A stretch of DNA of 64,000 nucleotides from Croceivirga thetidis. GTDB taxonomy: Bacteria; Bacteroidota; Bacteroidia; Flavobacteriales; Flavobacteriaceae. Below the pieces are notes generated by a model that saw only the letters and a program-made list of their open reading frames with translations, was not told the DNA's origin and ran no database searches. Position 1 is the first letter of the stretch, and the number at the start of each line of letters is the position of its first letter. This document shows, in pieces, positions 19,022-27,672 of the stretch. The stretch lies in assembly GCF_012272815.1 (NCBI RefSeq), contig NZ_JAAWWL010000002.1:588280-652279 (forward strand), read 5' to 3'. The translations under genes and the position numbers were made by a program.

Positions 19022-19717
19022 ATGTCTGGAAACTTCTTAAAGTTGTGTTATTTTCTAGGTTTTTTGATGTTGTTCTCATGCAAGGAATCAACGAAAGAAG
19101 ATACTGGTGTTTCAGATGAATCAAAAAATGAAGTACAGGAAGCTGAAACGAAATCAGGAACAAAGAAGATTCTATTTTTTGGAGATTCCTTAACGGCAGG
19201 TTATGGTCTTGAAGACTCCGATGAAGCATTTCCTGGAATAATCCAAGAAAAAATCGATTCCCTTGGTTGGAATTACGAGGTGGTCAATTCAGGTGTGAGC
19301 GGTGAAACGACAGCTGGTGGAATTGGTAGAATCAACTGGATTTTAAAGCAGGATATAGACGTATTTATTTTGGAACTCGGCGCAAATGACGGACTTCGAG
19401 GTGTACAACTTTCAGAAACAAGAGAAAACCTTCAGGGCATAGTGGATGCGGTACGTGATAAAAACCCGAACATACCGATTGTTTTAGCAGGGATGCAATT
19501 ACCACCAAATATGGGGCAAGAATACACCACTGGGTTTCGGAAGTTATTTGCCGAAATTGCTGAGAAAAATGAACTTCATTTTATTCCTTTTCTGTTAAGG
19601 GATGTTGGTGGTGTAGCCGAGCTGAATCAGGCTGACGGCATACATCCTACTGCTGAAGGGCACCACATTGTCGCAAATACGGTTTGGGAATTTCTTGAAC
19701 CAGTTATAAAGCCTTAA
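19022..19717 (+). CDS. TesA-like SGNH/GDSL esterase, probable lipoprotein
   Basis: A 231-residue hydrolase. The N-terminus YFLGFLMLFSCKES carries a lipobox-like motif with the predicted lipidated Cys near residue 21. The SGNH blocks are complete: ILFFGDSLTAGYGL (Ser nucleophile), SGVSGETTAGG, LELGANDGLRG and the Asp-His pair in DGIHPTAEGH. The length matches TesA/arylesterase. Such enzymes cleave acyl esters or thioesters in the periplasm. It is divergent from the LolD/FtsX-type exporter, a conserved pairing. Confidence 0.92.
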   Translation: MSGNFLKLCYFLGFLMLFSCKESTKEDTGVSDESKNEVQEAETKSGTKKILFFGDSLTAGYGLEDSDEAFPGIIQEKIDSLGWNYEVVNSGVSGETTAGGIGRINWILKQDIDVFILELGANDGLRGVQLSETRENLQGIVDAVRDKNPNIPIVLAGMQLPPNMGQEYTTGFRKLFAEIAEKNELHFIPFLLRDVGGVAELNQADGIHPTAEGHHIVANTVWEFLEPVIKP

Positions 19718-19720
19718 GAT

Positions 19721-20179
19721 TTACTTTTCTAAATTCACGCGAACTGCGTTCATGCCTTTCTGACCTTTTTCCAATTCAAAAGTTACCTTGTCGTTTTCAG
19801 TAATTTCATCATTTAGTCCGGATACGTGAACAAAGTGCTTTTCTTGGGTTTCACTATCCATGATGAACCCAAAGCCTTTAGAATGGTCAAAGAAAGCTAC
19901 CTTACCACTTCGAATTGGATTGAATTTATCTTCGTCAGTCTCTTCCTTTTGAGGAATTCCCAAAACGATGTCTTCAGCATCTACCTTAATCTTTTCAGAA
20001 GGGTCTGGAGGAGTGTCGGTTAGATTTCCAAACTGGTCCACATAGGCGAAAGGTATGCCACCATCGCCTTCTTTGGCCTCAGCTTTGCGTGCCTCACGGC
20101 GCTTTTGCTTTTCTTCCTTCTTTTTTTGCTTTAGTTTTTCTTTCTCTCGTTTGTTAAAGGTTTGCTGTGATCTCGCCAT
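19721..20179 (-). CDS. Cold-shock domain protein with charged N-terminal extension
   Basis: 152 residues from the ATG at 20179; a longer frame from 20224 would add 15 hydrophobic residues not expected in this family. Residues 1-40 are almost entirely Lys/Arg/Glu/Gln, a likely RNA-binding helix. The C-terminal cold-shock domain starts at about residue 88 with RSGKVAFFDHSKGFGFIMD (RNP1) and KHFVHVSG (RNP2). It is a predicted nucleic-acid chaperone in the cytoplasm. It is convergent with the esterase gene, with a 3-bp gap. Confidence 0.9.
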   Translation of the reverse strand: MARSQQTFNKREKEKLKQKKKEEKQKRREARKAEAKEGDGGIPFAYVDQFGNLTDTPPDPSEKIKVDAEDIVLGIPQKEETDEDKFNPIRSGKVAFFDHSKGFGFIMDSETQEKHFVHVSGLNDEITENDKVTFELEKGQKGMNAVRVNLEK

Positions 20180-20347
20180 AAATATTAATATAAAGGGAAG
20201 ATAGGATTTTAAATTGCGAATCAAAATGTTTTACGATAAAAAAGTAAATTGTACGATGCGTGGAATGAAGCAGACGCTACTAAATTATCGGCAAACTTTG
20301 GTTGACGTTCTTTAATTTATACCTAAGATTGTGTTAGATATAATCGT

Positions 20348-21463
20348 ATGAAATCAAAAAACAGAAACGGCAAACTCCTTATAAAACTTCTGGTTCAATC
20401 CATACTCTTTTGGGGTTTTGCACTTTTCTCATACGCTATTTTTCGTTTTTATGGCCTCGAAAATGAATTAGATACTTTGACGCCAGAACAGCTTCAAGAA
20501 CGCCCCTTCGGCATTCCACTTTTTGTGGCCACGACCTTAGGTCTTGGGTTAGGACTGCTGTATGGCCTAATTGACTTTATTTATGAGAAGTATCTTTTAA
20601 AGCGGCTGAGATTAGGCGTTGGGCTTCTAGTAAATACACTGTTGCATTTTACAAGTACCATCTTCGTTTTCTCTTTGGGCATCGGCTTTTTCTCGAAGAT
20701 CTTTCCTATAAATTTTGAGTTACAGCCCGGTTGGTGGTGGTTTGACAAACGTTTTTGGGCCGTAATGTGGTATATCATATTAGCCTCGTTAGTCTTTTCA
20801 ATATTAAAAATTGCGGCAGAACGATTTGGTCCTGGGGTATTCTTTAAAATGCTGATGGGTCATTATAAAAATCCACAGGAGGAAGAACGCATATTTATGT
20901 TTTTGGATTTAAAGGACTCCACTACCATTGCTGAAAAACTTGAACACCATAAATACAGTCAGTTTATACAAGATTGTTTTTATGACCTTAATGAGGTGGT
21001 ATTGGACTATGGCGCCGAAATCTATCAATATGTTGGAGATGAGGCGGTTTTGAGTTGGCCATACCAAAAAGGATTGGCAAACAACAATTGCCTTGGGGTC
21101 TTTTTTGCCTTTGAGGCCCAACGCTTATCAAGAAAAGAATATTACTTAAGCAAATACGATGTGTTTCCCGAATTCAAAGCAGGAATTCATGGTGGTCCTC
21201 TAATGGTTGCCGAAGTTGGATTTGTAAAAAAAGAACTTGCCTATCATGGTGATGTTATCAATACCTCTGCCCGCATTCAAGCAGAGTGCAATAAGCACGA
21301 CGCAAACCTACTGATATCAACAAAATTGTTAGATGAATTGGAGCTTGACAAATCGTCAAAACCTACATTTTTAGGAAGTGTTTTATTGAAAGGGAAACGG
21401 AAAGAAATTGGTATAAGTTCAATTATAACAAATCCTATCTCGGGAAATATTGATCTGCTATGA
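20348..21463 (+). CDS. Membrane-bound class III adenylate/guanylate cyclase domain protein
   Basis: A 371-residue protein. The first 165 residues contain four hydrophobic segments (such as LLVQSILFWGFALFSYAIF and the VNTLLHFTSTIFVFSLGIGF region). The C-terminal half is a class III cyclase domain: FMFLDLKDSTTIAEKL with a metal-binding Asp, YQYVGDEAVLSWP with the second Asp/Glu, and HGDVINTSARIQAECN. It may make cAMP or cGMP, or the domain may only bind nucleotides. No cyclic-nucleotide receptor is encoded nearby. Its 3' end overlaps the convergent small gene by 6 bp. Confidence 0.88.
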   Translation: MKSKNRNGKLLIKLLVQSILFWGFALFSYAIFRFYGLENELDTLTPEQLQERPFGIPLFVATTLGLGLGLLYGLIDFIYEKYLLKRLRLGVGLLVNTLLHFTSTIFVFSLGIGFFSKIFPINFELQPGWWWFDKRFWAVMWYIILASLVFSILKIAAERFGPGVFFKMLMGHYKNPQEEERIFMFLDLKDSTTIAEKLEHHKYSQFIQDCFYDLNEVVLDYGAEIYQYVGDEAVLSWPYQKGLANNNCLGVFFAFEAQRLSRKEYYLSKYDVFPEFKAGIHGGPLMVAEVGFVKKELAYHGDVINTSARIQAECNKHDANLLISTKLLDELELDKSSKPTFLGSVLLKGKRKEIGISSIITNPISGNIDLL

Positions 21464-21772
21464 AGTAACCCGCAGTAAGTACGTGGCCATATTTGTCTCT
21501 AATTCCTTGAAACGACTGGAGAGCTCTTCAATGTCCGCTATATCTGAATCTGCAATGGAACCTTTTGAATTGTACTCCGTTAAAGCAATTTGCTGTTGAT
21601 TTGAAAGTTCTTCAAGCTCAATTCGCAATTGCTGAAGCAATTGAAAACAGCTATAATCTTTAGGCTCAAAACGATAAGAAGTAGTCTTTTTTAATAGTCG
21701 AGAAACCGCTTCACTCTCGCGCTCAAGTCTTCGATGTACCTTATCGTAATTAGTACTTATTTCTGTTGTCAT
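21458..21772 (-). CDS. Small coiled-coil protein, unknown
   Basis: A 104-residue, highly charged, helix-rich protein without signal peptide or membrane segment (for example LLQQLRIELEELSNQQQIAL). Heptad-like leucine spacing suggests a coiled coil. No family is recognised. It is convergent with the cyclase gene and shares 6 bp with its end, and is divergent from the YceI gene. Confidence 0.6.
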   Translation of the reverse strand: MTTEISTNYDKVHRRLERESEAVSRLLKKTTSYRFEPKDYSCFQLLQQLRIELEELSNQQQIALTEYNSKGSIADSDIADIEELSSRFKELETNMATYLLRVTS

Positions 21773-21981
21773 CTATTGGGGAATTTGAAGTACTTTAAAA
21801 TTAGGAAAAAATCTTACGAAAACGTTTGATTACTACTACTTTGTAACATTATTAACACTTTATTCAACGCTTAACATTGAGTTAACCATTTGAAGATGAT
21901 GACATAACTACGATTACTGTCAGTCCACAACTAACCGAATTAAATCTTATCTTCAAGTCATATCAATTAAAAAATTCAACA

Positions 21982-22500
21982 TTGAAGACGAGAAGAATAA
22001 TTACTTCGGTATTAATACTGTCTCTGGCAATTCAAGGACAAATTTATGGTCAATCAACCCAAATAAAGACAGCTGAAATAACCTTCGAGTTTCCTTCAAA
22101 GAACGTAAGCGGCACAATTGAAGGATTCGAGTCTTCTTCTACAATTGATTTCAACAATTTGGAAGGGTCTAAAATGAAGGGGGCTGTCGATAGTAAAACT
22201 TTGGATACCAATAACTTTTTAAGGAATATCTCCTTACGAAGCGGTCGTTATTTTGATGTCAAGAACTATCCAAAAATCTACTTTGAAAGCTCTAGCATTC
22301 GTAAACAGACCAATGGTTTTAAAGTTATCGGAACCCTTACAATGAAAGGAACAAGTAAACCCTTGGAAATCAATTTTAAAGAAGTAAGAAACAAACTTTT
22401 AGGAAATACTTCACTATATTCTTCGGATTATGGAATTACCATTAAAAAGGAAAGAACGGATAATTTGGTGAAAGTTAATTTTTCCTTTGAGCTTCAGTAA
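21982..22500 (+). CDS. YceI family periplasmic protein
   Basis: A 172-residue secreted lipocalin-like protein. The start is a TTG at 21982; there is no ATG that keeps the signal peptide (IITSVLILSLAIQGQIYG). Mature YceI features: AEITFEFPSKNVSGTIEGFE, the central FLRNISLRSGRYFDVKNYPKIYFES and GTLTMKGTSKPLEI. Family members bind polyisoprenoid or amphiphilic lipids. Its 3' end overlaps the terminal gene of the polyketide operon by 26 bp in convergent orientation. The 209-bp spacer upstream is AT-rich with several TTAAC-like copies. Confidence 0.88.
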   Translation: MKTRRIITSVLILSLAIQGQIYGQSTQIKTAEITFEFPSKNVSGTIEGFESSSTIDFNNLEGSKMKGAVDSKTLDTNNFLRNISLRSGRYFDVKNYPKIYFESSSIRKQTNGFKVIGTLTMKGTSKPLEINFKEVRNKLLGNTSLYSSDYGITIKKERTDNLVKVNFSFELQ

Positions 22501-22921
22501 CACCAAAAAGTAAATCATAGATTTTGCCTACACCCCAATTCCCCAATGGAAAGTAGAGGGCGAAGAAAAGACTCATTGCAAGACTGAAGTTTCTGATATT
22601 AAATAACTGATCTAAAATATTGTTGGGATAAGCGTAGGATGTTTGTAAGGCGTATCCACCAAACTCTAATAACCCCATTGCAATAAGCCCATATGCGTAT
22701 TGAGTATGAAAGGGCAATCCTCTAAGAAGCAGTGAGATGGGAACCATATATAGGATATAACAGGTAATTACCTGCCACCAAAAGGTAAATTTGGCAATTT
22801 CTACTTGGGCGCCGAACCAATTCATAGCAAGCCCCCAAAGAAAATATACCAATACATATGTTATTAATAACCGTTTATCAACGCGGAGTTTGGTCAATGC
22901 CCATTCAAAAAAACCTTCCAC
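22475..22921 (-). CDS. Small four-helix membrane protein at the end of the polyketide operon
   Basis: A 148-residue protein with four predicted membrane helices (including ITYVLVYFLWGLAMNWFGA and FSLAMSLFFALYFPLGNW). It starts with GTG at 22921, the G being shared with the TAG stop of the preceding gene, so translation is coupled. No family is recognised. As the last gene of the type III PKS operon it could anchor enzymes, act on the lipid product or export it; none of this is shown by the sequence. Confidence 0.7.
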   Translation of the reverse strand: MEGFFEWALTKLRVDKRLLITYVLVYFLWGLAMNWFGAQVEIAKFTFWWQVITCYILYMVPISLLLRGLPFHTQYAYGLIAMGLLEFGGYALQTSYAYPNNILDQLFNIRNFSLAMSLFFALYFPLGNWGVGKIYDLLFGVTEAQRKN

Positions 22922-23139
22922 TATTCAGATTTTAATTTTTGACCTAATATTCCAGCTTTAATCAAAAGCACGGTTCCAGTCAATAGAATACTTAGCGAGA
23001 CCGTTCCTAATACTACCCATTCCCACAAGGGAGCACCGCTATGTTTATAAAAAGCACTTTCTATCACACAACAGATTCCAAAACCGTATAATAAGGCACC
23101 GAATCCACCAGTGAGCAACCATTTTCTTTTTAAATCCAT
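22921..23139 (-). CDS. Small two-helix membrane protein in the polyketide operon
   Basis: A 72-residue protein with two hydrophobic helices (LLTGGFGALLYGFGICCVIESAF and WVVLGTVSLSILLTGTVLLI). Its ATG overlaps the ACP stop as TAATG and its stop overlaps the next start, so it is embedded in the operon by translational coupling. No family is recognised. Coupling to the ACP suggests a role in membrane tethering or lipid handling. Confidence 0.7.
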   Translation of the reverse strand: MDLKRKWLLTGGFGALLYGFGICCVIESAFYKHSGAPLWEWVVLGTVSLSILLTGTVLLIKAGILGQKLKSE

Positions 23140-23396
23140 TAAGAATTAGGCTTTTCCAATTTTTGCTCAATTATGGTAAGTGCGTCATTGACGGTTTGCA
23201 TACCATCCATATCCTCATTTTCGAGAATGATGTCAAAAGCGTCTTCGACATCCAAAACAATATCGACCAAATTCGCTGAATTAATATTCAATTCGGTGGT
23301 AAAGTTGCTTGAAGTATTTATAGAATCTGCACTGACATCATCCGGCAAATATTGGGCAACTATGGTTTTAAGTTTAGTGTAGTGTTCTTCGTTCAT
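23139..23396 (-). CDS. Acyl carrier protein of the polyketide operon
   Basis: An 85-residue acidic four-helix protein of the ACP family. The phosphopantetheine attachment serine is Ser40 in ELNINSANLVDIV; the usual DSL is NSA here, a diverged motif. Helix III and the C-terminal VNDALTIIEQKLEK are typical. It is distinct from a housekeeping AcpP and presumably carries growing chains for the adjacent ketosynthase, dehydratase and reductase. The ketosynthase gene ends 6 bp upstream. Confidence 0.88.
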   Translation of the reverse strand: MNEEHYTKLKTIVAQYLPDDVSADSINTSSNFTTELNINSANLVDIVLDVEDAFDIILENEDMDGMQTVNDALTIIEQKLEKPNS

Positions 23397-23402
23397 CGGT
23401 TC

Positions 23403-24674
23403 TTAGTCGCTGTGTCGACCAAAAATAACGCATGCATTCACATCTCCAAAGCCAAAACTGGCTTTTGCCAAATGATTTATGCTATAATTCTCTGATTCTT
23501 GAGGTATGCTTTTAGAACTAATTTGATTAAGAATATCCGGATGAACATCCTCACAGTTTTTATTGCCAAAAAGACGATCGTTTTTTATTTGAAGAACGGC
23601 CCCAACGCATTCAATACTGCCGGCTGCAGCCAAACAATGTCCCAGATGTCCTTTAAAACTGTTTATTTTAGGAAAATCCTCTCCATCCCTTCCCAAAACC
23701 ATACTCCAATTCCTTATTTCCTCAGCATCCTTTGAAGTTGCAGTTAAATGGCCATTAATTGCATCTATTTGAGAAGCATTTATTCCCGAATTGCTTAAAG
23801 CATTAGCAATACAGTGTTGAACTCCTTCAGGATTTGGAGCTGTCATGCTACCACCATTTCGTTGTCCACCGCTATTGATTGCACCACCCAAAACTTCTGC
23901 ATAGATTTTTGCTCCACGACCAAGTGCACTTTCTAAAGATTCCAAGAATAGGGCGCCAGAACCGCAGCCTGGAACAAAACCAGCCGCAGTCGCACTCATA
24001 GGTCTGCTTGCCTTTTCGGGTTCTTCATTGAATTTTCGAGGTAAAATGCGCATAGCATCAAAGGCTCCCCATACATAGGGACCGCCATCGCTGCAACTGC
24101 CGACAAGAACTTTGTTTGCTTGACCATTCGCAATGAGTTCATAGCCCATTAATATAGCTTCCGTTCCGGTACTACAGGCAGAGGAATTTGTTGTGACTTG
24201 ATTACCTGCACCGATTTTTCCTCCTAAGAATGCGCTTATGCCACTAGACATAGTCTGTTCCACTACCCCACTGCCCAATCTTCTAACTAGACCATCATCT
24301 ACCTTATGAATTGCCTCCCTAAATTTATCCACGCCTAAAATACCAGTTCCAAAAACGACACCTAAATCCCAATTTGGGGATGAGGGGTTGAATTGTAATC
24401 CAGCGTCCTTATAAGCTTCCAAACCAGCTAATGCCCCATAAACAAGACCTGAAGAGTTTAGTCCACGTAATTCGACAGAAGAAAAATAATTCAATAATTC
24501 AATTGAATTTAAATCTGGTTGGCCTGCAACCTGACAGCTGAAATTGAGGTTTTTTAGAGTGCTATGATGTGTAATTCCAGATTTGCCAACATCCAAGGCT
24601 CTTGAAAAATCTTGAAGGTTGTTACCCAATGGAGTGCAAACTCCCATACCCGTTATGACAACCCTATTTTTCAT
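23403..24674 (-). CDS. Beta-ketoacyl-ACP synthase (FabF-like)
   Basis: A 423-residue thiolase-fold ketosynthase. Catalytic residues: Cys167 in SSACSTGTEA, His309 in INGHLTATSKDAEE, and His346 with Lys341 in FKGHLGHCLAAAG, aligning with the FabF Cys-His-His set. It should condense malonyl-ACP with an acyl chain. No chain-length-factor partner is encoded beside it, which argues against a flexirubin-type or type II aromatic system with a KS/CLF pair. Its start overlaps the dehydratase gene by 11 bp. Confidence 0.9.
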   Translation of the reverse strand: MKNRVVITGMGVCTPLGNNLQDFSRALDVGKSGITHHSTLKNLNFSCQVAGQPDLNSIELLNYFSSVELRGLNSSGLVYGALAGLEAYKDAGLQFNPSSPNWDLGVVFGTGILGVDKFREAIHKVDDGLVRRLGSGVVEQTMSSGISAFLGGKIGAGNQVTTNSSACSTGTEAILMGYELIANGQANKVLVGSCSDGGPYVWGAFDAMRILPRKFNEEPEKASRPMSATAAGFVPGCGSGALFLESLESALGRGAKIYAEVLGGAINSGGQRNGGSMTAPNPEGVQHCIANALSNSGINASQIDAINGHLTATSKDAEEIRNWSMVLGRDGEDFPKINSFKGHLGHCLAAAGSIECVGAVLQIKNDRLFGNKNCEDVHPDILNQISSKSIPQESENYSINHLAKASFGFGDVNACVIFGRHSD

Positions 24675-25116
24675 CCTCTTTATTCACTAACATTCCTGCC
24701 AAGGTGCCTGAACAGACCAATTCTTCATTGGTATTGTACATTTTCACCTTGCATTTCAATTTATTAAAACGGAAGTATAGTTTTTCAGAAACTACTCTTA
24801 CCCTTTCTTCTGGAACTACGGGTTTTAAAAATTCCATTTCAGAACTGGTCATTCCAACTCCCACAGAATCTTTTACCAATTCATCTCCCAACAGACAAAT
24901 CCCTAAAGCCACCAATCCGATTTGGGCGCAGCATTCGGTAAGAATGACACCTGGGGTAATTGGATTGTCTTTAAAGTGCCCTTTGTAGAAAAAAGAATCT
25001 TTCGGAAAACTGTAATAACCACTTATTCCCTCTTCACTTATACTAACCAATTCATCAACAAATAAGAAGGGTTTACTATAAGGAAGTCTAGAAATAATAT
25101 CCTCATTGCTCAACAT
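24664..25116 (-). CDS. FabZ/FabA-like 3-hydroxyacyl-ACP dehydratase
   Basis: A 150-residue hot-dog-fold protein. The FabZ signature is visible as GHFKDNPITPGVILTECCAQ, with catalytic His47 and Glu61. The length is normal for FabZ. It probably dehydrates 3-hydroxyacyl chains on the operon's own ACP. It overlaps the reductase gene upstream by 7 bp and the ketosynthase gene downstream by 11 bp, so all are translated together. Confidence 0.88.
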   Translation of the reverse strand: MLSNEDIISRLPYSKPFLFVDELVSISEEGISGYYSFPKDSFFYKGHFKDNPITPGVILTECCAQIGLVALGICLLGDELVKDSVGVGMTSSEMEFLKPVVPEERVRVVSEKLYFRFNKLKCKVKMYNTNEELVCSGTLAGMLVNKEDEK

Positions 25117-25895
25117 AGGCTTTCTCCTCCATCGACTTTTAAAACATTACCGGTAATCCATTTGGCCTCATCGGTCGTCAATAAATAAACAGCATTTGCC
25201 ACGTCTTCTACGGTGGTCAAACGTCTATTCGGATTTCGATTTAGAGCTACCTTAGCAATCAGTTCGCTATTAGGGATCAATCGAAAAGAGGCTGTATCAC
25301 AAACACCTGCCTGTATGCAATTCGCTTTAATACCAATTGGTGCCAGTTCAACGGCGATTGCCTTGGTCAAACTTTCTAAGGTGGTTTTTGCAGCTGATAC
25401 CGCAGCGTAGTTAGGTATTATTTTAGAACTACCTTCGCTTGTAAATGCTACTATCCTAGAATCACTTTCAAACAATTGCAATGCAATAAGTTTCTGAATC
25501 CAATCATATAGGCTGAGCGCCATTGCGGAAATCGTTAATTCAAAATCTTGATGATTTAATAATGGCCTGTTTTCTGAATACATTGGTTTAAGGTTTCCTT
25601 TGGCAATACTATGTACCAATACCTTTATTTTCTGATTCGAAAGAGCTGCAGCAACTTCCTCTAAAACGGAATCTTGTTTGTCACCATTTGTCGCATCAAC
25701 ATTGAATGACAACACAATGGCCCCGATGTCACGGAGTTTTTGAAAGGTACTTTCGATGCCTTCTAAGTCCGTACGTCTATTTCGATGTACAAGAATTAAA
25801 TTAAACCCTTGTTTGGCAAGTTTAGTTGCTGTGGCTAGGCCTAAACCACTACTACCCCCTAATATCAATGCCCATTTTCTTGTTGTATTGCCCAT
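25110..25895 (-). CDS. Short-chain reductase, probable FabI/FabL-like enoyl-ACP reductase
   Basis: A 261-residue Rossmann-fold protein. The nucleotide motif is GGSSGLGLA. The active site is IPNYAAVSAAKTTLESL, with Tyr and Lys separated by six residues (Y-x6-K). That spacing is characteristic of FabI/FabL enoyl reductases, whereas FabG-type reductases use Y-x3-K. VLVHSIAKGNLKPM also resembles the FabI/FabL region LVHSxA. It is therefore likely to reduce trans-2-enoyl chains, with the ketoreductase step borrowed from housekeeping FabG. It abuts the type III PKS gene. Confidence 0.8.
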   Translation of the reverse strand: MGNTTRKWALILGGSSGLGLATATKLAKQGFNLILVHRNRRTDLEGIESTFQKLRDIGAIVLSFNVDATNGDKQDSVLEEVAAALSNQKIKVLVHSIAKGNLKPMYSENRPLLNHQDFELTISAMALSLYDWIQKLIALQLFESDSRIVAFTSEGSSKIIPNYAAVSAAKTTLESLTKAIAVELAPIGIKANCIQAGVCDTASFRLIPNSELIAKVALNRNPNRRLTTVEDVANAVYLLTTDEAKWITGNVLKVDGGESLC

Positions 25896-26951
25896 TTACC
25901 ATTCAATTAAGACCCGTTGTGCTGAAAAACCGGGACCAAAACTCAGAATTAATCCTAGCTCCCCTTTGGCCATATTCCTGTGTAAGAACTTTTGTAAAAC
26001 ATAAAGCACGGTAACACTGCTCATATTGCCATACTCCCTGAGTACTTCCTTGGTTTCGTTAATGTTTTTACCCATTTCCCCAAAGAGTGTTTCGACTGCT
26101 TGAACTATTTTTTTTCCACCAGGATGGAAAATTAAGTGGTCTACGTCTTCAATCCTCCTGTTGTTTTGTTCGATAAATGGGTAAATCACCTTTTCAAAAT
26201 CTGTTGCTATTCGCTCCGGGACCTTCGGGTCTAAAATCATCTGAAGACCGGTATTGGTCATATCAAAACCCATTAAATGTGTCGATTCTGGATAGTGGTA
26301 CATTTCACCATCAATAATTTTAGGACCTGCAGCTTCCTTTTCAGAAGATAACAAAACACACGCTGCCCCATCGCCAAATATTGCCGCGCTTACCATATTG
26401 GCCATCGAAAAATCGTTGTGTTGAAAAGTTGCGGTCGCACTTTCAAAGGCTACTATGGCAGCTCGTTTTCCCGGATTTGCCCTTAAAAAATTATAGGCGT
26501 ATATCAAACCGGAAACTCCTGCAGCACAGCCCATTTCGGTTACTGGTAAGCGAACGATATTCGTTCGTAAACCAAGAGAATTGATTAAATAGGCATCCAA
26601 AGACGGAATCATAATTCCTGTACAACTGACAGTTATGATAAAATCAAGGCTTTCTGGATTCCATTGCTGATCATCCAATGCCTTTTGAAGTGCTTTTGCC
26701 CCTAACTCTTTTGCTGACTTTTCATAAACTTTATTCTTTTCTTCGAAACTAGTTGTTGTAAAAACTTCTTCGATAGGCATGATACCATAACGCTTGTCTA
26801 CCCCGGCACCTTCAAAAATCTTAGTTATTTTCCTTCGGAAACGATCATCTTCATTTTCGAGCCAAGTTTGTATATACGGTATAATTTCATTGGTACTCCT
26901 AGTATATGGGGGAAGGGCTTTTGAAACGCCTACGATATGGGTATTTGTCAT
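25896..26951 (-). CDS. Type III polyketide synthase (chalcone synthase-like)
   Basis: A 351-residue homodimeric-type PKS. The catalytic triad is present: Cys142 in VTEMGCAAGVSGL, His276 in DHLIFHPGGKKIV and Asn309 in EYGNMSSVTVL. The C-terminal family motif is GLILSFGPGFSAQ. Such enzymes extend an acyl starter with malonyl-CoA and cyclise it to resorcinols, phloroglucinols or pyrones. Neighbours supply a complete acyl-chain elongation set minus ketoreductase, plus a methyltransferase and FAD oxidoreductase, so a long-chain phenolic lipid, pyrone or quinone is the likely product. The closest described logic is the Azotobacter ars system (dedicated FAS feeding type III PKS) and Streptomyces srsABC (PKS, methyltransferase, flavoprotein). 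Confidence 0.92.
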   Translation of the reverse strand: MTNTHIVGVSKALPPYTRSTNEIIPYIQTWLENEDDRFRRKITKIFEGAGVDKRYGIMPIEEVFTTTSFEEKNKVYEKSAKELGAKALQKALDDQQWNPESLDFIITVSCTGIMIPSLDAYLINSLGLRTNIVRLPVTEMGCAAGVSGLIYAYNFLRANPGKRAAIVAFESATATFQHNDFSMANMVSAAIFGDGAACVLLSSEKEAAGPKIIDGEMYHYPESTHLMGFDMTNTGLQMILDPKVPERIATDFEKVIYPFIEQNNRRIEDVDHLIFHPGGKKIVQAVETLFGEMGKNINETKEVLREYGNMSSVTVLYVLQKFLHRNMAKGELGLILSFGPGFSAQRVLIEW

Positions 26952-26955
26952 AAAT

Positions 26956-27672
26956 TCAATTGAATTGTGGCTGTTTTATTGACCAAATAAATCGATAATT
27001 GGGATACCATTTAAAATCGTGTACAGCCGTTTTCAGCTGATTTGCAAAACCTTCGATTTCTGGTTTTATAAATCCGCTTTTGATGGAAACCAGTCCATCA
27101 TTTTTAGCAATTTTTGTTTTTATAAACAAGGTACTGATTATTTTAAACCATAAACAGGCCCAGTAACTCCGTTTTAAATCATTGATGATGATTTCGATGT
27201 TTGTTATGGATTGGAATCGTTCTAACAGCAAGGGTATATCTTCTGTTTTAAAGTGGTGAAGTGTTAATCCACAAAGTAATATATCACAGCGTTCCATTGA
27301 ATTTTCCTCTTTCAAAATATTCACCTTTGAATAGCTAATTTCCGGATAGGCCTTTGAGGCTTCTTTTGCAATTGCTATTGCTTTAGGACTAATATCCAAA
27401 CCAACCATTTTAAATCTGACCTTCTTCTTTCTAAGATAATCCGCCAGCTCTCGTAACAAGTTACCATCACCACAACCAAAATCATAGAGGGTATAATCCT
27501 TTTCCGTATCTCCCTGAACGGTCTGCCAAACTTTATTCTTCACCATATGGTGTGCAGCCAAAAGGGAATTGACACGATTTATATCAACAAATACCGCTTT
27601 CAGAGTTTGAATTTCCAAGTCAGGATCATCCATTAATTCATTCTGTGTATTCCTGTGATCAAGTTTCTTCAT
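26956..27672 (-). CDS. SAM-dependent methyltransferase of the polyketide operon
   Basis: A 238-residue class I methyltransferase: SAM-binding motif I LYDFGCGDGNLLREL, motif II acidic end of strand 2 in MVGLDISPKAIAIA, and DILLCGLTLHHF at motif IV. It is soluble, unlike the membrane methyltransferase of some phenolic-lipid operons. It probably methylates an oxygen or ring carbon of the type III PKS product. Its start overlaps the FAD oxidoreductase gene by 4 bp and its stop is 4 bp before the PKS start. Confidence 0.85.
   Translation of the reverse strand: MKKLDHRNTQNELMDDPDLEIQTLKAVFVDINRVNSLLAAHHMVKNKVWQTVQGDTEKDYTLYDFGCGDGNLLRELADYLRKKKVRFKMVGLDISPKAIAIAKEASKAYPEISYSKVNILKEENSMERCDILLCGLTLHHFKTEDIPLLLERFQSITNIEIIINDLKRSYWACLWFKIISTLFIKTKIAKNDGLVSIKSGFIKPEIEGFANQLKTAVHDFKWYPNYRFIWSIKQPQFN

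Noticed and set aside
20180-20224. Hydrophobic N-terminal extension of the cold-shock protein
   Set aside because: Cytoplasmic RNA-binding proteins of this kind start with the charged region; the ATG at 20179 fits.
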